A DNA stretch of 64,000 nucleotides from Agrobacterium leguminum (GCF_015704895.1 NZ_JADQWB010000001.1:186001-250000), one strand, 5' to 3'. Positions 26,237 through 36,065 are shown, counted from the stretch's first letter. Numbers and translations are program-made. Notes: generated by a model from the letters alone, not told the origin.

Positions 26237-26743
26237 TCAGTTGGACGCTTTCTCGATCTTCATCTCGCCCAGCTCGTCGATCAGGATCGTCCAGCTTTCC
26301 GCTTCCTTGGCTATCGGGTCCGTCTTCAGGTAGACGGTCACGAAGAGGCCGGGCGAGGCGGGGGCGCCATTCGAGCTTTCGGGACGAATATCCGTGACAT
26401 AGGATTTCATCTGGCTGAATTCTTCCAGCTCGATGTTTTCCAGGAGATTCGGCCCTTCGGCGGTAAAGACGATGCGTTGTAGGTAGATTTTCGCCGTGCC
26501 GTCGCCCTGGCGGATGGCGATGACCTTGTAATAGCCGCGCGTGGGCGAGGCAGGCGGCGGCCGCAACTGCCCGTCGGGGCCTTTCACCGGCTCAAGATTG
26601 CGATCTTCCCACATGCCGCTGCTGACGACGAAGATTGCCGAGACCGGCAGCGCGTCAATCGCTTCCGTCTGCGCCCGCGCGGGAAGCATGGCGGCGGCGA
26701 AAAGAAAGGCAGCGAGGATAGGTCTTGTCAGTTGCATGGCCAT
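26237..26743 (-). CDS. Conserved exported protein
   Basis: The 168-residue product begins with a signal peptide (PILAAFLFAAAMLPARAQ). The mature part is beta-rich, with GYYKVIAIRQGDGTAKIYLQ and LFVTVYLKTDPIAKEAESW as its most conserved-looking stretches. I do not recognise a domain family. It probably resides in the periplasm. It is followed on the same strand by nadK upstream (its start is 15 bases from the nadK stop), so a nadK-linked transcript is possible. An ATG at 26737 is equally good. Confidence 0.65.
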   Translation of the reverse strand: MAMQLTRPILAAFLFAAAMLPARAQTEAIDALPVSAIFVVSSGMWEDRNLEPVKGPDGQLRPPPASPTRGYYKVIAIRQGDGTAKIYLQRIVFTAEGPNLLENIELEEFSQMKSYVTDIRPESSNGAPASPGLFVTVYLKTDPIAKEAESWTILIDELGEMKIEKASN

Positions 26744-26758
26744 TGTCGATTGTAGGCG

Positions 26759-27532
26759 TCAATTGTTGAACTGTTCGGCGAGAACCCGGTCCGACCATGA
26801 GCGATCCGGATCCGAGAGAATTCTGGCCGTCCTGTCCTGCGATTGTGCGATCCGAACGTGACGAACGGATTTCACCTCGGTGTGGTCGGCCACCGCATTC
26901 ACAGGGCGCTTGTCGCGTTCGAGAACATGAATATCGACCGTTACCTTATTCGGCAAAAGCGCGCCGCGCCAGCGCCGCGGCCGGAAAGCGCTGACCGGGG
27001 TGAGCGCAAGCAGCGGCGATTCCAGCGGCAGGATGGGTCCATGGGCGGAGAAATTGTAGGCTGTCGACCCTGCCGGCGTCGCCACCATCATGCCGTCGCA
27101 GATCAATTCTTCCAGCCGCACCTTGCCGTCCACCTCCACACGAAGCTTGGCGGCCTGATGCGACTGGCGAAACAGGCTGACCTCGTTCATGGCGAGTGCC
27201 GTGAATTCGTCGCCGTCGGAATCCGTCGTCGTCATGCGCAGGGGATGGAAATCATTGCCGCTCGCCACCGCGATGCGCTCCAGCAGGCCGTCCACCCGGT
27301 AGTCATTCATCAGGAAGCCGACGGACCCCCGGTTCATGCCATAGACCCGCTTGCCGGAATTCATCGTCTCGTTGAGAATCTGCAGCATGAAGCCGTCGCC
27401 GCCGAGCGCGACGATCACTTCCGCCTCTTCGAACGGCGTATCGCCGTACATGCCTTTCAGCTCTTTCAGCGCCGTCTGCGCCTCCTCGGTTGCGGAGGCG
27501 ACGAAGGACAGTGAATAGGTAGAATGCGACAT
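26759..27532 (-). CDS. nadK: NAD kinase
   Basis: The 257-residue enzyme phosphorylates NAD to NADP, using ATP or polyphosphate. The conserved nucleotide site VIVALGGDGFMLQ, the NRGSVGFLMND loop, and TPAGSTAYNFSAHGPI are all visible. The start ATG at 27532 follows GAGGGAAG; longer open frames upstream are spurious. A small exported-protein gene follows after 15 bases. The gene is divergent from the PhzF-like gene. Confidence 0.95.
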   Translation of the reverse strand: MSHSTYSLSFVASATEEAQTALKELKGMYGDTPFEEAEVIVALGGDGFMLQILNETMNSGKRVYGMNRGSVGFLMNDYRVDGLLERIAVASGNDFHPLRMTTTDSDGDEFTALAMNEVSLFRQSHQAAKLRVEVDGKVRLEELICDGMMVATPAGSTAYNFSAHGPILPLESPLLALTPVSAFRPRRWRGALLPNKVTVDIHVLERDKRPVNAVADHTEVKSVRHVRIAQSQDRTARILSDPDRSWSDRVLAEQFNN

Positions 27533-27835
27533 CCGCTTCCCTCGACAACGCGCAGACCGGAACCCGTCCACGCAAGGCGCTGTAACCCGTTGAAGCGGCT
27601 CGAAATCTTGAAACCTCGACAGGGAGGTCGATAACAAGCCGCCAGACGCACCCTTGGTACATGAAGACGGCGGCTGGCGACAAGGCCTTTCGAAGACGCA
27701 GGCGTTCCCTGACGGCGGACCGCACCGCTCCGGTCCACAGCTTCTTGATTTGCGCCCGCCGACAAGGGTTGCGATGCGGGACGGCCTGATGCAGTTTGCC
27801 AAGGCAGTCGGAATGACGAGTGGCAGGAGACGGAT
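27533..27835. other. Divergent intergenic region nadK / phzF-like
   Basis: This 303-base gap separates two divergent start codons. It should hold both promoters. I find no tRNA, repeat, or convincing hairpin. Frames running through it are continuations of open frames in the flanking genes and are not protein-like. Confidence 0.5.
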
Positions 27836-28753
27836 GTGGTGCTGAACTACGATATCTACGATGTCTTTACCGAGACGAAAATGGCGGGAAACCCGCTGGC
27901 GGTCATGTATGACGCCGATGATCTTCCCCAGGCCACGATGCAGGCGATCGCGCGGGAAATGAACCTCTCCGAGACGGTTTTCGTCAACCGGTCCAGCAAT
28001 CCGGCCCATGCTGCTTCGCTGCGCATCTTCACGCCATCGGGTGAATTGCCCTTCGCCGGCCATCCGACAGTCGGCGCGGCGGTGGCCATTGCCGAACGAA
28101 ATCGCGGCGAGGGCGATGACGATATCGATATGGTCTGCGTGCTGGAAGAACAGGTGGGCCCGGTGCGTTGCGCGGTGAAGATGCGTGCTGGCGCGGTCAG
28201 CTTCGCGGAATTCGACCTGCCGCGCAAATCGTCCCGCGTCGAGCTGCCGCTCGATCACACCGCGCTTGCCGATGCGTTGGGCGTCAGCGAGGCGCATCTC
28301 GGCTTTGAAAACCATGTACCGTCGATCTGGACGGCCGGGGTGCCGTTCCTTATCGTACCGCTGCACAATATTGCCGCCATCAGGGATATGGATTTTGACG
28401 CCAATCTGTGGCTGCGCACCGCGCCGCTGGTCGAAGGACGTCTGGCGGCGGCCTATATCTACTGTCGCGGCGGCATCAATCACGCGGCGAAGTTCCACGC
28501 CCGCATGTTCTCTCCGGATATGGGCATTTCGGAAGACCCCGCCACCGGTTCCGCCGCCGCTGCCCTTTCCGGCGCCATCCATCATTTCGACGGCCTGACC
28601 GACGGGCATTATCCGCTGCTCATCGAGCAGGGCGTGGAGATGGAGCGACCGTCCCATATCCACCTGCGCATGGACATCAAGGACGGCGAAATAGCCCGCG
28701 CCCGCATCGGCGGCCACGCGGTGCGTGTTGCTTCGGGCACGTTCGAGATTTGA
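27836..28753 (+). CDS. PhzF-family isomerase
   Basis: The 305-residue protein matches the PhzF / diaminopimelate epimerase-like fold. Visible motifs are FTETKMAGNPLAVMYD at the N terminus, the catalytic glutamate in NLSETVFV, FAGHPTVGAA and the C-terminal ISEDPATGSAAAALSG. Phenazine genes are absent nearby, so it is one of the common housekeeping homologues of unknown substrate. The start is GTG 27836 after AGGAGA (27824-27829); an ATG at 27834 is out of frame. Confidence 0.88.
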   Translation: MVLNYDIYDVFTETKMAGNPLAVMYDADDLPQATMQAIAREMNLSETVFVNRSSNPAHAASLRIFTPSGELPFAGHPTVGAAVAIAERNRGEGDDDIDMVCVLEEQVGPVRCAVKMRAGAVSFAEFDLPRKSSRVELPLDHTALADALGVSEAHLGFENHVPSIWTAGVPFLIVPLHNIAAIRDMDFDANLWLRTAPLVEGRLAAAYIYCRGGINHAAKFHARMFSPDMGISEDPATGSAAAALSGAIHHFDGLTDGHYPLLIEQGVEMERPSHIHLRMDIKDGEIARARIGGHAVRVASGTFEI

Positions 28754-28820
28754 TTTCAGCGTCACCCGCTCAGTTCGATGTCGTCGAAGAGCGATGAAAC
28801 TGCGAGCAGAGCCAAAAGAA

Positions 28821-28848
28821 AAACCCCGGTCCTGACCGGGGTTTTGTC
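28821..28848. terminator. Bidirectional terminator, phzF-like / giant gene
   Basis: AAACCCCGGT (28821-28830) and ACCGGGGTTT (28835-28844) form a perfect 10-bp stem with loop CCTG, flanked by AAAGAAAA and TTTTGTCATTT. It separates two convergent genes. Confidence 0.88.
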
Positions 28849-28866
28849 ATTTTAGCGTCAATCGGC

Positions 28867-31800
28867 TCAGTTGAACCGGCCGGCCGCATGGGCAAGCATC
28901 GTATAGACCTTGCCGGTATCGGAGGTGAGATAGGACTGTGTCACGGTCCGGTCGCGGTCAGTGCGGGCCACGTCGGCAAGCAGCTTCTCGAAATCGGTAA
29001 TGTAGCGGTCCACGGCGGTGCGGAATTCAGCTTCCCGCTCATATTTGCGCTTGATTTCGTCGAAGGTCGTCTGACCCTTCAGCGTATAGAGGCGACGGGT
29101 GAAGACGTCGCGCTCGCCGCGCTGGTAGCGACGCCACAGCTCCACGGAGGCATCGTGATCGATGGCGCGGGCGATGTCGACCGAAAGCGAGTTCAGCGAT
29201 TCCACCATGTGGCGCGGATTGCGGGTATCGGCCGCACGGGTCGGCTGCTGTTCCGCGCTGGCGCGTGGTGCGGACGCCGCTGGCGTTTCCTGTGAGGCGC
29301 CGCGCAGCAAATCGCTGATCCAGCCGCCGCCTTCTTCGCGGCGTCCGGCCGGAGCACCCGGCTGGGCCGGGGCAGGCGCCTGACGGTTCTCGACCTGACG
29401 GTTCTCAAGCGGCAGGGTGCCGCGCAATGCGGCCGGCGCGGGAGCAGGCTGCGGCTGGGCCGGGCGCTGCTGAACCGGAGCCGGAGCTGCCGGCTGCGGA
29501 CGCGTCTCGACACGGCGCTCGGCTGCCGGCTGGGTTGCGGCGATGGCGCGGGCAACCGGTTCGGAGACTTCCATCTGGTGGGTCGAACGACCAACGAGCT
29601 GGGAAATATCCTGCAGGGCCTTGATCTGTTCGGAAACGGCGCGACGCATGGCGGCAGCGCTTTCCTTGGCTTCTTCCGGCAGGTCGAAGGCGCCGCGCTT
29701 CAGTTCCGCACGGGTCGCATCCAGTTCGCGGCGGATGTCGTGGCTCGAGCGGCGGATTTCGTCCGTCGCGCCGGCGAAGCGGCTGACGGCTTCTTCCACG
29801 GCCTGACGCAGCGTCTCCTTGAGGCTGGCTGCGGCGGCGTTCGATTTTTCCGAGGCGCTGCCGAGAAGATTGTCGACTTCCGAAAGCGAAGATTCGACAC
29901 CGCCGCGCAGGCGGTTGACCAGCTCGTCGGAATATTTCTGCGCGTCGGACAGCGTGCTTTCAATCGAGCGGCTGGCATCCTGACCGGCGGAGAGCAGGGC
30001 GCCCCGCATGGTCTGTGCCGCCGAGCGGGCGCGCTGTTCGGTCTCATCGAGCGAACGGCCGATATCGGAGAAGGACGCCTGCAGATTGTCGCGCAGATTG
30101 CCGGCAACGTTCTGCGAACGCTCCTCGGCCTCGTTGAGCGTGGTTTCCACCACGCCGATGACGTTGCGCATGGCGCTTTCGATTTCCTCGGAACGCTTGA
30201 CGAGGCCGACCGACAGGCTGCGCAGCGCGTCCTGGCGCTCCTCCAGCGTGCCGACGAGGCTCGACTGTGCGGCATTGAGGAGCTCGGAAGCCTGGCTCAG
30301 CACCTTCGAATGTTCCTCGAAACGGCCGACGATGCCGGCAACCTGCGCCAGTGTCTGGCCGGAAATATTCGACAGGCGGTCGATCTTTCCTTCGAGCAGA
30401 CGGCTGGAGCTGGACACCATGTCGGCGGCCTGCGAGGCGGATTCGGAGAAACGGGTCGCCGAGGCGTTCAATGCCTCGTCTGCCGCGCCGAAGCCCTGTG
30501 CGGCGCGCTCGACGGCAGAGTTGAAGTTGGTTGCCGACTGTTCGACGATTTCCGCCATGCTGTTATGGGTCTGCGACAGCATATCCGTGCTCTGGCGTGT
30601 GGCGGCGACCAGCTTGTTGGCCGCATCGCTGCCGGCGCGGGCATATTTGTCGATGCCCTGTTCGACGGCGTCGGCCATGGCCGTATGCGTTTCCGACAGC
30701 ATGTCGGTGCTCTGGCGGGTGGCTGCGACGAGCTTGCTTGCCGCATCCGTTCCGGCAGCGGCATAATCGCTGATCGCCTGTTCCACCATGCCGACCATGC
30801 CGCTGTTGCTCTGCGACAGAAGATCTGCGCTCTGCTGGGCAGCGGAAACGATCTTTTCGGCGGCTTCGCGGCCGATGGTGGCGTATTCGTCGACGACAGG
30901 CTTGGCTTTCTCCTCGATCAGGCGCGAAAGCTCGGCGGAGCGGCTGGCCAGCATCGAGTTGAGTTCGCGGGTGCGGTTGTCCAGCGCCGAGCGAATGGAT
31001 TCGCCGCGGGCGTCGAGGGCGGATTCGACACCGGTGAGCGTCTCGGAGATCACGCCGACCTGAGAGCGGACGACGGCTTCAGCCTCGGCAACCTTGTTGA
31101 CGATGATGTTGCCTGCCTCGGAGAAGGTCTGGGCCACGGCGGCGGCCTGACCGGAAAGGCGGGTCTGGGCATCCGAAATGCGGTTGACGATCTCGCCGGA
31201 GCGTTCCTCGATGGCCTTGGTGAAGGCCTCGTTCTGCGCCTGCACTTGTTCGGCGAATTCCGAACCGGACTTGGCGAGAAGGGAGGTGGAGCGCACGGCT
31301 TCTTCGCCGATGCTCTGGGTCGCGGAGGTGACCGCGCCGCGCAGGCTGACAGCGAGATCGCTCGCCTTGCCTTCAATGGTGCGGTTGACGTTTTCAAGAC
31401 CGATGGTCAACGCCCGGTCCATGGTGCCAAGGCGTTCATCGATGCGGGCCGTACCGGTATCGAAGGTCTCCGTCAGGCGGCTGGTACGGTTTTCGAACGT
31501 GTCCGCGACACGCGTGGTCTGCTCGTCCAGAATGCCGGTGATACGCTCGGCTGCCTCGTCGCTGGCGCGGGCGAACACAGCCGTCTTGTCTTCCAGCGCT
31601 TCGGCAAAGCGGCGGCCGGCATCTTCGATAGAGGTGTTTACATTGGCGAGATCGCCGCCGACGCGTGCCTGCAGCGTATCGAGCGAGGTCTCGATACGGG
31701 CACCGGTCTCGTCGAGACGGGTGGTGACATTGCCGATAGAGGTCTCGATTTTCGAGGACAGGGCATCCGTCGCGCCGCCGATTTCGCGGGCGGCTTCGCC

Positions 31801-34800
31801 GATCTTGACGGCGATGTCGCCGGCGCTGTTGCGCAGGCGCTCTTCCAGCGTTTGCGCGCTGCCGTCGATTGTCTTCTGCAGCGTTTCCTGCTGGGTTTCG
31901 AGAGACAGTTCGAGCATGCTGGCGCTGGAGGCGACCGTGGTGCCGATCATCATCGCCTGTTCGGAGAGCATGTCGCCCATCTGGGTCGTGGCGGAGCTGA
32001 GCGTCGCGGCAAGATCTGCCTGGCGCTGATCGAGCGCGGTGCGAATATCCTCATGCGATTGCGACAGATTGCTTTCGAGGCGGGACACGCCTTCTTCCAC
32101 CGTCTGGGCAAAACGGGTGCTGCCGTCTTCAACGACACTTTCGATGCGGTTGGCCGCACCCGAGACGCTCTGCTCGATCAGGCCGCTATTGCGCTCCAGC
32201 GATCCGGCAATGCGTTCAGCCTGCGAACCGAGCATGGTTTCGAGCCGCTCATGGCCGCTGGCAAGCGCGTTTTCAAGCGTGAATGCGGTGGCTTCGAGAC
32301 GCTGGCCGACGCCGGCCGCCGCAAGCGAAAGCGACGATGCTCTGGCATCCATTGCCTCGGCAATACGGTCCTCGACGCCGGAAATCGCCATGTCGAGCGC
32401 CATGGTGCGGCTGTCGAGCGCATCCGCGATGCGCTCCTCCGCACCGGAGACGATGCCCGAGAGTGCCGCAGTACGGCTGTCGAGCGCGCCGGCAATGCGC
32501 TCTTCGACGCCGGAAACCGCATTATGCAACGCTGTGGTGCGACCGTCGAGAATATCGGCGATCTTTTCCTCGACACCGGAGAAGCTCATATCGAGCGCCA
32601 TGGTGCGGCTGTCGAGCACATCGGTGATCCGCTCTTCGGCGCCGGAAACGACGGTCTTCAGCGACTCGGTTCGGCTGTCGAGCGCCCCGGCAATACGGGT
32701 CTCGGCGCCGGCCACCAGTTCGCCAAGGGCTGCGGTGCGGGTGTCGAGCGCTTCGGTGATTTTTTCTTCCGCGCCGGAGAATGCCATGTCGAGCGCCATG
32801 GTACGGCTGTCGAGCGCATCGGCAATGCGTTCTTCCGCACCGGAGACAACGGCGTTGAGGGCTGCGGTGCGGCCGTCCAGCGTTTCCGCGATACGGGTTT
32901 CAGCACCGGCGACCACGTCTCCGAAGGTGGCCGTGCGGCTGTCGAGCGCGCCGGCAATCTTTTCTTCAGCACTTGCGACAATGCCGGTAAGGGCAGAAGT
33001 GCGGTTGTCGAGCGTCTCGGAAAGTCTTTCCTCGACATTGGCAAAGGTCATGTCGAGCGACAGCGTGCGGCTGTCCATCGTGTCGGCAATGCGTTCCTCG
33101 ACGCCGGAAATGGCGCTGGAAAGAGCGGCTGTGCGGCCGTCAAGCGTATCGGCGATACGGCTCTCCGCGCCGGAGACGACGTCATGCAGGGCAGCCGTGC
33201 GGCTTTCCAGCGTGTCGGAAATGCGGTCCTCGATGCCGGAAACCGCGCCGGTGATGGCTGCTGCCCGGGTTTCGAGCGTTTCGGCAAGACGGCGCTCGAC
33301 ATCGGCGACGACGTTGTTGATCGCGGCGGCACGTTCGTCGAGCATGGCGGCGAGACGTTCGGCCGTGCCGGAGACGGAGCCGGTAATCGCCATCGAACGG
33401 CTGGCGAGCGCTTCGTCGAAACGGTTCTGGCTGGCCGAAAGCGCGCCGAACAGGGCATTGCTGCGTTCCGCCAGCACGGCGTCGATCTTCTCGTGCGAAC
33501 TGGTGAAGGCATCGGTGATTTCGGCGGTACGCTGGCCGATTGCGTCGCTGAAGGCCTGTGTCCGGCTTTCAAGGGCGCTTTCCAGCATTTCCTGACCCGT
33601 GCCGAGCGCGGTTGCGAGCGCCAGCGATTGATCGGTCATGGTGGTGCCGATGCGCTCCAGACCGGCGCTCAGCATGGTGTCGAGCGCTTCGGAGCCGCCG
33701 GCAACGGTCTCGTTGATGCGGGCGAGGCTTTCCATCAGCTTGCTGTCGAGGCTGCCGGCACGCTGGTCGAAGGCGCTGGCGAACTGCGCGACATGCTCGT
33801 CGAAGGCAGAGTTGACCTGGCCGACCGTCGCCTGCATCCGCTCTTCGTAGAGGCCGGAGCGAAGATCGAGATCCATGATCGCATCGTCCGCCGTGCTCTG
33901 CAGGCTCTGGCGGAAGGAGAGACCCTTTTCCTCAAGCGTCGTGGACAGCTTGTCGAGAACGGTATCCAGCGAACCGCCGATGATCTGCTGGCCGCGATCG
34001 ATATTGCGGTTGAGTTCGAGCGTGCGCGTGGACAGCGTTTCGTTGAGCTGGCGCGTGCGCTCTTCAAGCGCGCTGTTGAGGCTTTCCGCACCGCTATCCA
34101 GCGTCGAGGCATGGATTGCAAAACGCTCGAGCAGGACTTCACCGCGCTCATCCAGCGTCGAGGTGAGGTTGTGCAGGCGCATGTCGAATTCGTTGGACAG
34201 CGTCGCGCCGGAGGAATTCAGCGCCTGAAGCAGGTTTTCGGTCTTGGCGGCGATCAGGCTGCCCATCGCTTCGGTCGAGGCGCGCGATTTTTCCAAAAGC
34301 GCGGCCGAGCGGGTGTCGATCATTGAGGCGAAAGCTTCGCCGGTCGTGGCGATCCGCATCGAAAGCTCTTCACCGACGATGGAAAGCTCTTCCTTGATCT
34401 GTTCCTGCGCGCCGACGATGGAGGAGCGGATACGCTCTGCGTGATTGACGATGGCGTCACGCTCGGCGGTCAGTTCCTGCACGAGGCTGCGCACGCGCAG
34501 TTCATTGTCGGCATAGCTGCGCTCAAGCGCGTTGACTTCGGAATGAACGAGGGTCTCGAGTTCCGTCGCGCGGGCGATTGTGCGCTCGATACCGTCATTC
34601 ATGGCCGAGACTTCACGGCGAACCGCCTGGCCTACGGACATGATGCGGTCGGACGCGACCGTTTCCGGCTCGGCAAGACGAAGGGCGACTTCGGCCATGG
34701 AGCGGGCGGCGTTGCGCAGATCGCGGGCACGCGCCATCATGATCGCAAAGGCGAAGAACAGCATGATGGGAACAAGGATGCCGACGACGATAGCCATCAG

Positions 34801-35217
34801 GCCGGGGATCGCGGTGAGATCGGCCAGCGAGGCGATGTTCCACAGCGCGTTGCCATAAAGAAGATGTGCGATGCCAAGACCGCCGAGCGCCCAGATGACC
34901 GACATGATCGTGGCGTTGCGCAGCGCGCCGCCGATGGAGCCGCCTTCCAGCGATTTCAGGATCATGGCCGGGCTGCGCTTGGAGCCGTCATTGGCCGCTT
35001 CGAGATTGGGCGATCTGGGCGTCTGTTCTGCGGGCGCGCGGGCGGCCTCGGGAGCAGGGGTCTGTCTGCTTGCTTCCTTCAATCTGGCCTCCGGCTGCTT
35101 CGGCGCTGCAGTTTTCCGCGTCTCCGGCTTTTCTTCGAAAGCACCAAGCTGCAGGGCGTCTTCCAACGCCTGAAATGCAGTCTCGTCGACAGAGTCGCTG
35201 ATCTTGTTATTCGCCAT
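28867..35217 (-). CDS. Giant membrane-anchored repeat protein (~2116 aa)
   Basis: The product is about 2116 residues from ATG 35217. Residues 1-100 are polar and Pro/Ala-rich. Two membrane segments follow (about 103-122 and 137-161). The next ~1750 residues are a long helical, charged, coiled-coil-like region rich in Ala, Glu, Ser, Arg. It includes about 16 tandem 22-residue units (residues 621-972) of pattern RIADaLDSRTxALxxxxSGxEE. Later the chain becomes Pro/Gln-rich, and the last ~110 residues form a likely folded C-terminal domain (LARAIDHD-like segment, here DIARAIDHDAS). 22-residue helical repeats resemble apolipoprotein-type repeats. Function is unknown; an envelope-tethered structural or spacing role is a guess. 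Confidence 0.9.
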   Translation of the reverse strand: MANNKISDSVDETAFQALEDALQLGAFEEKPETRKTAAPKQPEARLKEASRQTPAPEAARAPAEQTPRSPNLEAANDGSKRSPAMILKSLEGGSIGGALRNATIMSVIWALGGLGIAHLLYGNALWNIASLADLTAIPGLMAIVVGILVPIMLFFAFAIMMARARDLRNAARSMAEVALRLAEPETVASDRIMSVGQAVRREVSAMNDGIERTIARATELETLVHSEVNALERSYADNELRVRSLVQELTAERDAIVNHAERIRSSIVGAQEQIKEELSIVGEELSMRIATTGEAFASMIDTRSAALLEKSRASTEAMGSLIAAKTENLLQALNSSGATLSNEFDMRLHNLTSTLDERGEVLLERFAIHASTLDSGAESLNSALEERTRQLNETLSTRTLELNRNIDRGQQIIGGSLDTVLDKLSTTLEEKGLSFRQSLQSTADDAIMDLDLRSGLYEERMQATVGQVNSAFDEHVAQFASAFDQRAGSLDSKLMESLARINETVAGGSEALDTMLSAGLERIGTTMTDQSLALATALGTGQEMLESALESRTQAFSDAIGQRTAEITDAFTSSHEKIDAVLAERSNALFGALSASQNRFDEALASRSMAITGSVSGTAERLAAMLDERAAAINNVVADVERRLAETLETRAAAITGAVSGIEDRISDTLESRTAALHDVVSGAESRIADTLDGRTAALSSAISGVEERIADTMDSRTLSLDMTFANVEERLSETLDNRTSALTGIVASAEEKIAGALDSRTATFGDVVAGAETRIAETLDGRTAALNAVVSGAEERIADALDSRTMALDMAFSGAEEKITEALDTRTAALGELVAGAETRIAGALDSRTESLKTVVSGAEERITDVLDSRTMALDMSFSGVEEKIADILDGRTTALHNAVSGVEERIAGALDSRTAALSGIVSGAEERIADALDSRTMALDMAISGVEDRIAEAMDARASSLSLAAAGVGQRLEATAFTLENALASGHERLETMLGSQAERIAGSLERNSGLIEQSVSGAANRIESVVEDGSTRFAQTVEEGVSRLESNLSQSHEDIRTALDQRQADLAATLSSATTQMGDMLSEQAMMIGTTVASSASMLELSLETQQETLQKTIDGSAQTLEERLRNSAGDIAVKIGEAAREIGGATDALSSKIETSIGNVTTRLDETGARIETSLDTLQARVGGDLANVNTSIEDAGRRFAEALEDKTAVFARASDEAAERITGILDEQTTRVADTFENRTSRLTETFDTGTARIDERLGTMDRALTIGLENVNRTIEGKASDLAVSLRGAVTSATQSIGEEAVRSTSLLAKSGSEFAEQVQAQNEAFTKAIEERSGEIVNRISDAQTRLSGQAAAVAQTFSEAGNIIVNKVAEAEAVVRSQVGVISETLTGVESALDARGESIRSALDNRTRELNSMLASRSAELSRLIEEKAKPVVDEYATIGREAAEKIVSAAQQSADLLSQSNSGMVGMVEQAISDYAAAGTDAASKLVAATRQSTDMLSETHTAMADAVEQGIDKYARAGSDAANKLVAATRQSTDMLSQTHNSMAEIVEQSATNFNSAVERAAQGFGAADEALNASATRFSESASQAADMVSSSSRLLEGKIDRLSNISGQTLAQVAGIVGRFEEHSKVLSQASELLNAAQSSLVGTLEERQDALRSLSVGLVKRSEEIESAMRNVIGVVETTLNEAEERSQNVAGNLRDNLQASFSDIGRSLDETEQRARSAAQTMRGALLSAGQDASRSIESTLSDAQKYSDELVNRLRGGVESSLSEVDNLLGSASEKSNAAAASLKETLRQAVEEAVSRFAGATDEIRRSSHDIRRELDATRAELKRGAFDLPEEAKESAAAMRRAVSEQIKALQDISQLVGRSTHQMEVSEPVARAIAATQPAAERRVETRPQPAAPAPVQQRPAQPQPAPAPAALRGTLPLENRQVENRQAPAPAQPGAPAGRREEGGGWISDLLRGASQETPAASAPRASAEQQPTRAADTRNPRHMVESLNSLSVDIARAIDHDASVELWRRYQRGERDVFTRRLYTLKGQTTFDEIKRKYEREAEFRTAVDRYITDFEKLLADVARTDRDRTVTQSYLTSDTGKVYTMLAHAAGRFN
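32302..33357 (-). repeat. Tandem array of 66-bp (22-aa) coding repeats
   Basis: About 16 consecutive 66-bp units lie in frame in the giant gene, from 33357 down to 32302. Three units (198 bp) form a higher-order repeat: the segment DSRTMALDM recurs in units 9, 12 and 15, with matching neighbours. An earlier relative (DSRTLSLDM) is unit 5. The unit number comes from reading the protein by eye. Confidence 0.85.
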
Positions 35218-35696
35218 GCGGTTACGCCTCGTTACACATACGCCCGGCTTCATGCCGTTGACCACTTGCGTTCCGCAAGCGGACTGCCGCCATCATGCCA
35301 GCGGAACATTATCCCTTGAAGAGAGAACAATTCCGCCATTTACCAAATCCCGAATTGCTGGTGGTCCAGCTTTCGGGCGAAATTACATCACTGTGCCGCA
35401 ATAACAAAGCTTGAGCTTAAGCCTCGTGGGAACGGCAGTACCGTAGTGACACATTTAGGTGTTCGAAACAATTAATGCGGATTTGCGGCGGTGGCGAAGT
35501 GTCGGCTTTTTAACAGTTTTTAAACCTGAGTTTCACGCTGAACGCCTTGTTTCGCATAAGTTTAACATAAATTAACCATAGCAGAAGATTTTCGCCCGCG
35601 TCACGCCGTAATTTAAGCCGATAGCAGCGGCCCGGATGCGTGAATACGACACAGATGTGACACGAAACAGGAAACGGCGAGACAGGAATTTCAGCC
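35218..35696. other. Intergenic region, giant gene / HPt gene
   Basis: This 479-base gap lies between divergent genes. It is more AT-rich than the surroundings. Two TTAA boxes 6 bases apart lie at 35562-35565 and 35572-35575, and the second is inside TTAACCAT (35572-35579), the reported CtrA half-site. No gene, tRNA or terminator is seen. Confidence 0.5.
35572..35579 (+). promoter_or_regulatory. Candidate CtrA half-site upstream of HPt gene
   Basis: TTAACCAT matches the CtrA half-site, with a TTAA six bases to its left (full sites use 7). It lies 118 bases ahead of the HPt start. The motif is short and could be chance. Confidence 0.3.
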
Positions 35697-36065
35697 ATGG
35701 CAGCGGTCAGTATTGCTTTCGAAGCTCCCGACAATTGCGGCGGTGCCCCCGCCGCCGGTAAAAAACCGATCGATTTCGATCATCTCGCCCGGCAGACGAT
35801 GGGCGACAAGGATCTGGAGATCGAAGTGCTGCAACTCTTCAGCCGCAACGCCCGCGCCGCCCTGCATGAAATGGCGGGCGCCGACGACAAGGCCGTCATG
35901 GCGACGGCCCATCGTTTGAAGGGGTCTGCGCAGGCCGTCGGCGCCTCGGCCGTTTCCGCGGCCGCAGCCGTGGTGGAGGACAAGGGCAATGACAGCTCGG
36001 CGATCGCAAAACTCGCGGCGACCATTGTCGAGGCCGAAAATTTCATCCTCAAGCTCTGCCGCTGA
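35697..36065 (+). CDS. Orphan HPt (histidine phosphotransfer) domain protein
   Basis: The 122-residue protein is a single HPt four-helix domain with the phosphorylatable His72 in TAHRLKGSAQAVGA, and a short Gly/Pro-rich N-terminal tail. It has no kinase or receiver attached, so it should pass phosphoryl groups between a hybrid kinase and a response regulator. Its partners are unknown; cckA lies 10 kb away but normally uses ChpT. A weak palindrome with long loop (AAGGCCGGT 36095 / ACCGGCCTT 36141) follows the stop. Confidence 0.85.
   Translation: MAAVSIAFEAPDNCGGAPAAGKKPIDFDHLARQTMGDKDLEIEVLQLFSRNARAALHEMAGADDKAVMATAHRLKGSAQAVGASAVSAAAAVVEDKGNDSSAIAKLAATIVEAENFILKLCR

Noticed and set aside
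32302..33357. Regular 66-bp spacing that might suggest a CRISPR array
   Set aside because: The units are in-frame protein repeats without constant repeats and unique spacers, and there are no cas genes.
29578..34326. Very long plus-strand open frame (about 1580 codons) opposite the giant gene
   Set aside because: It is a shadow: Arg/Gly-rich composition, no domain or membrane pattern, and it only mirrors the GC-biased codons of the real minus-strand gene.
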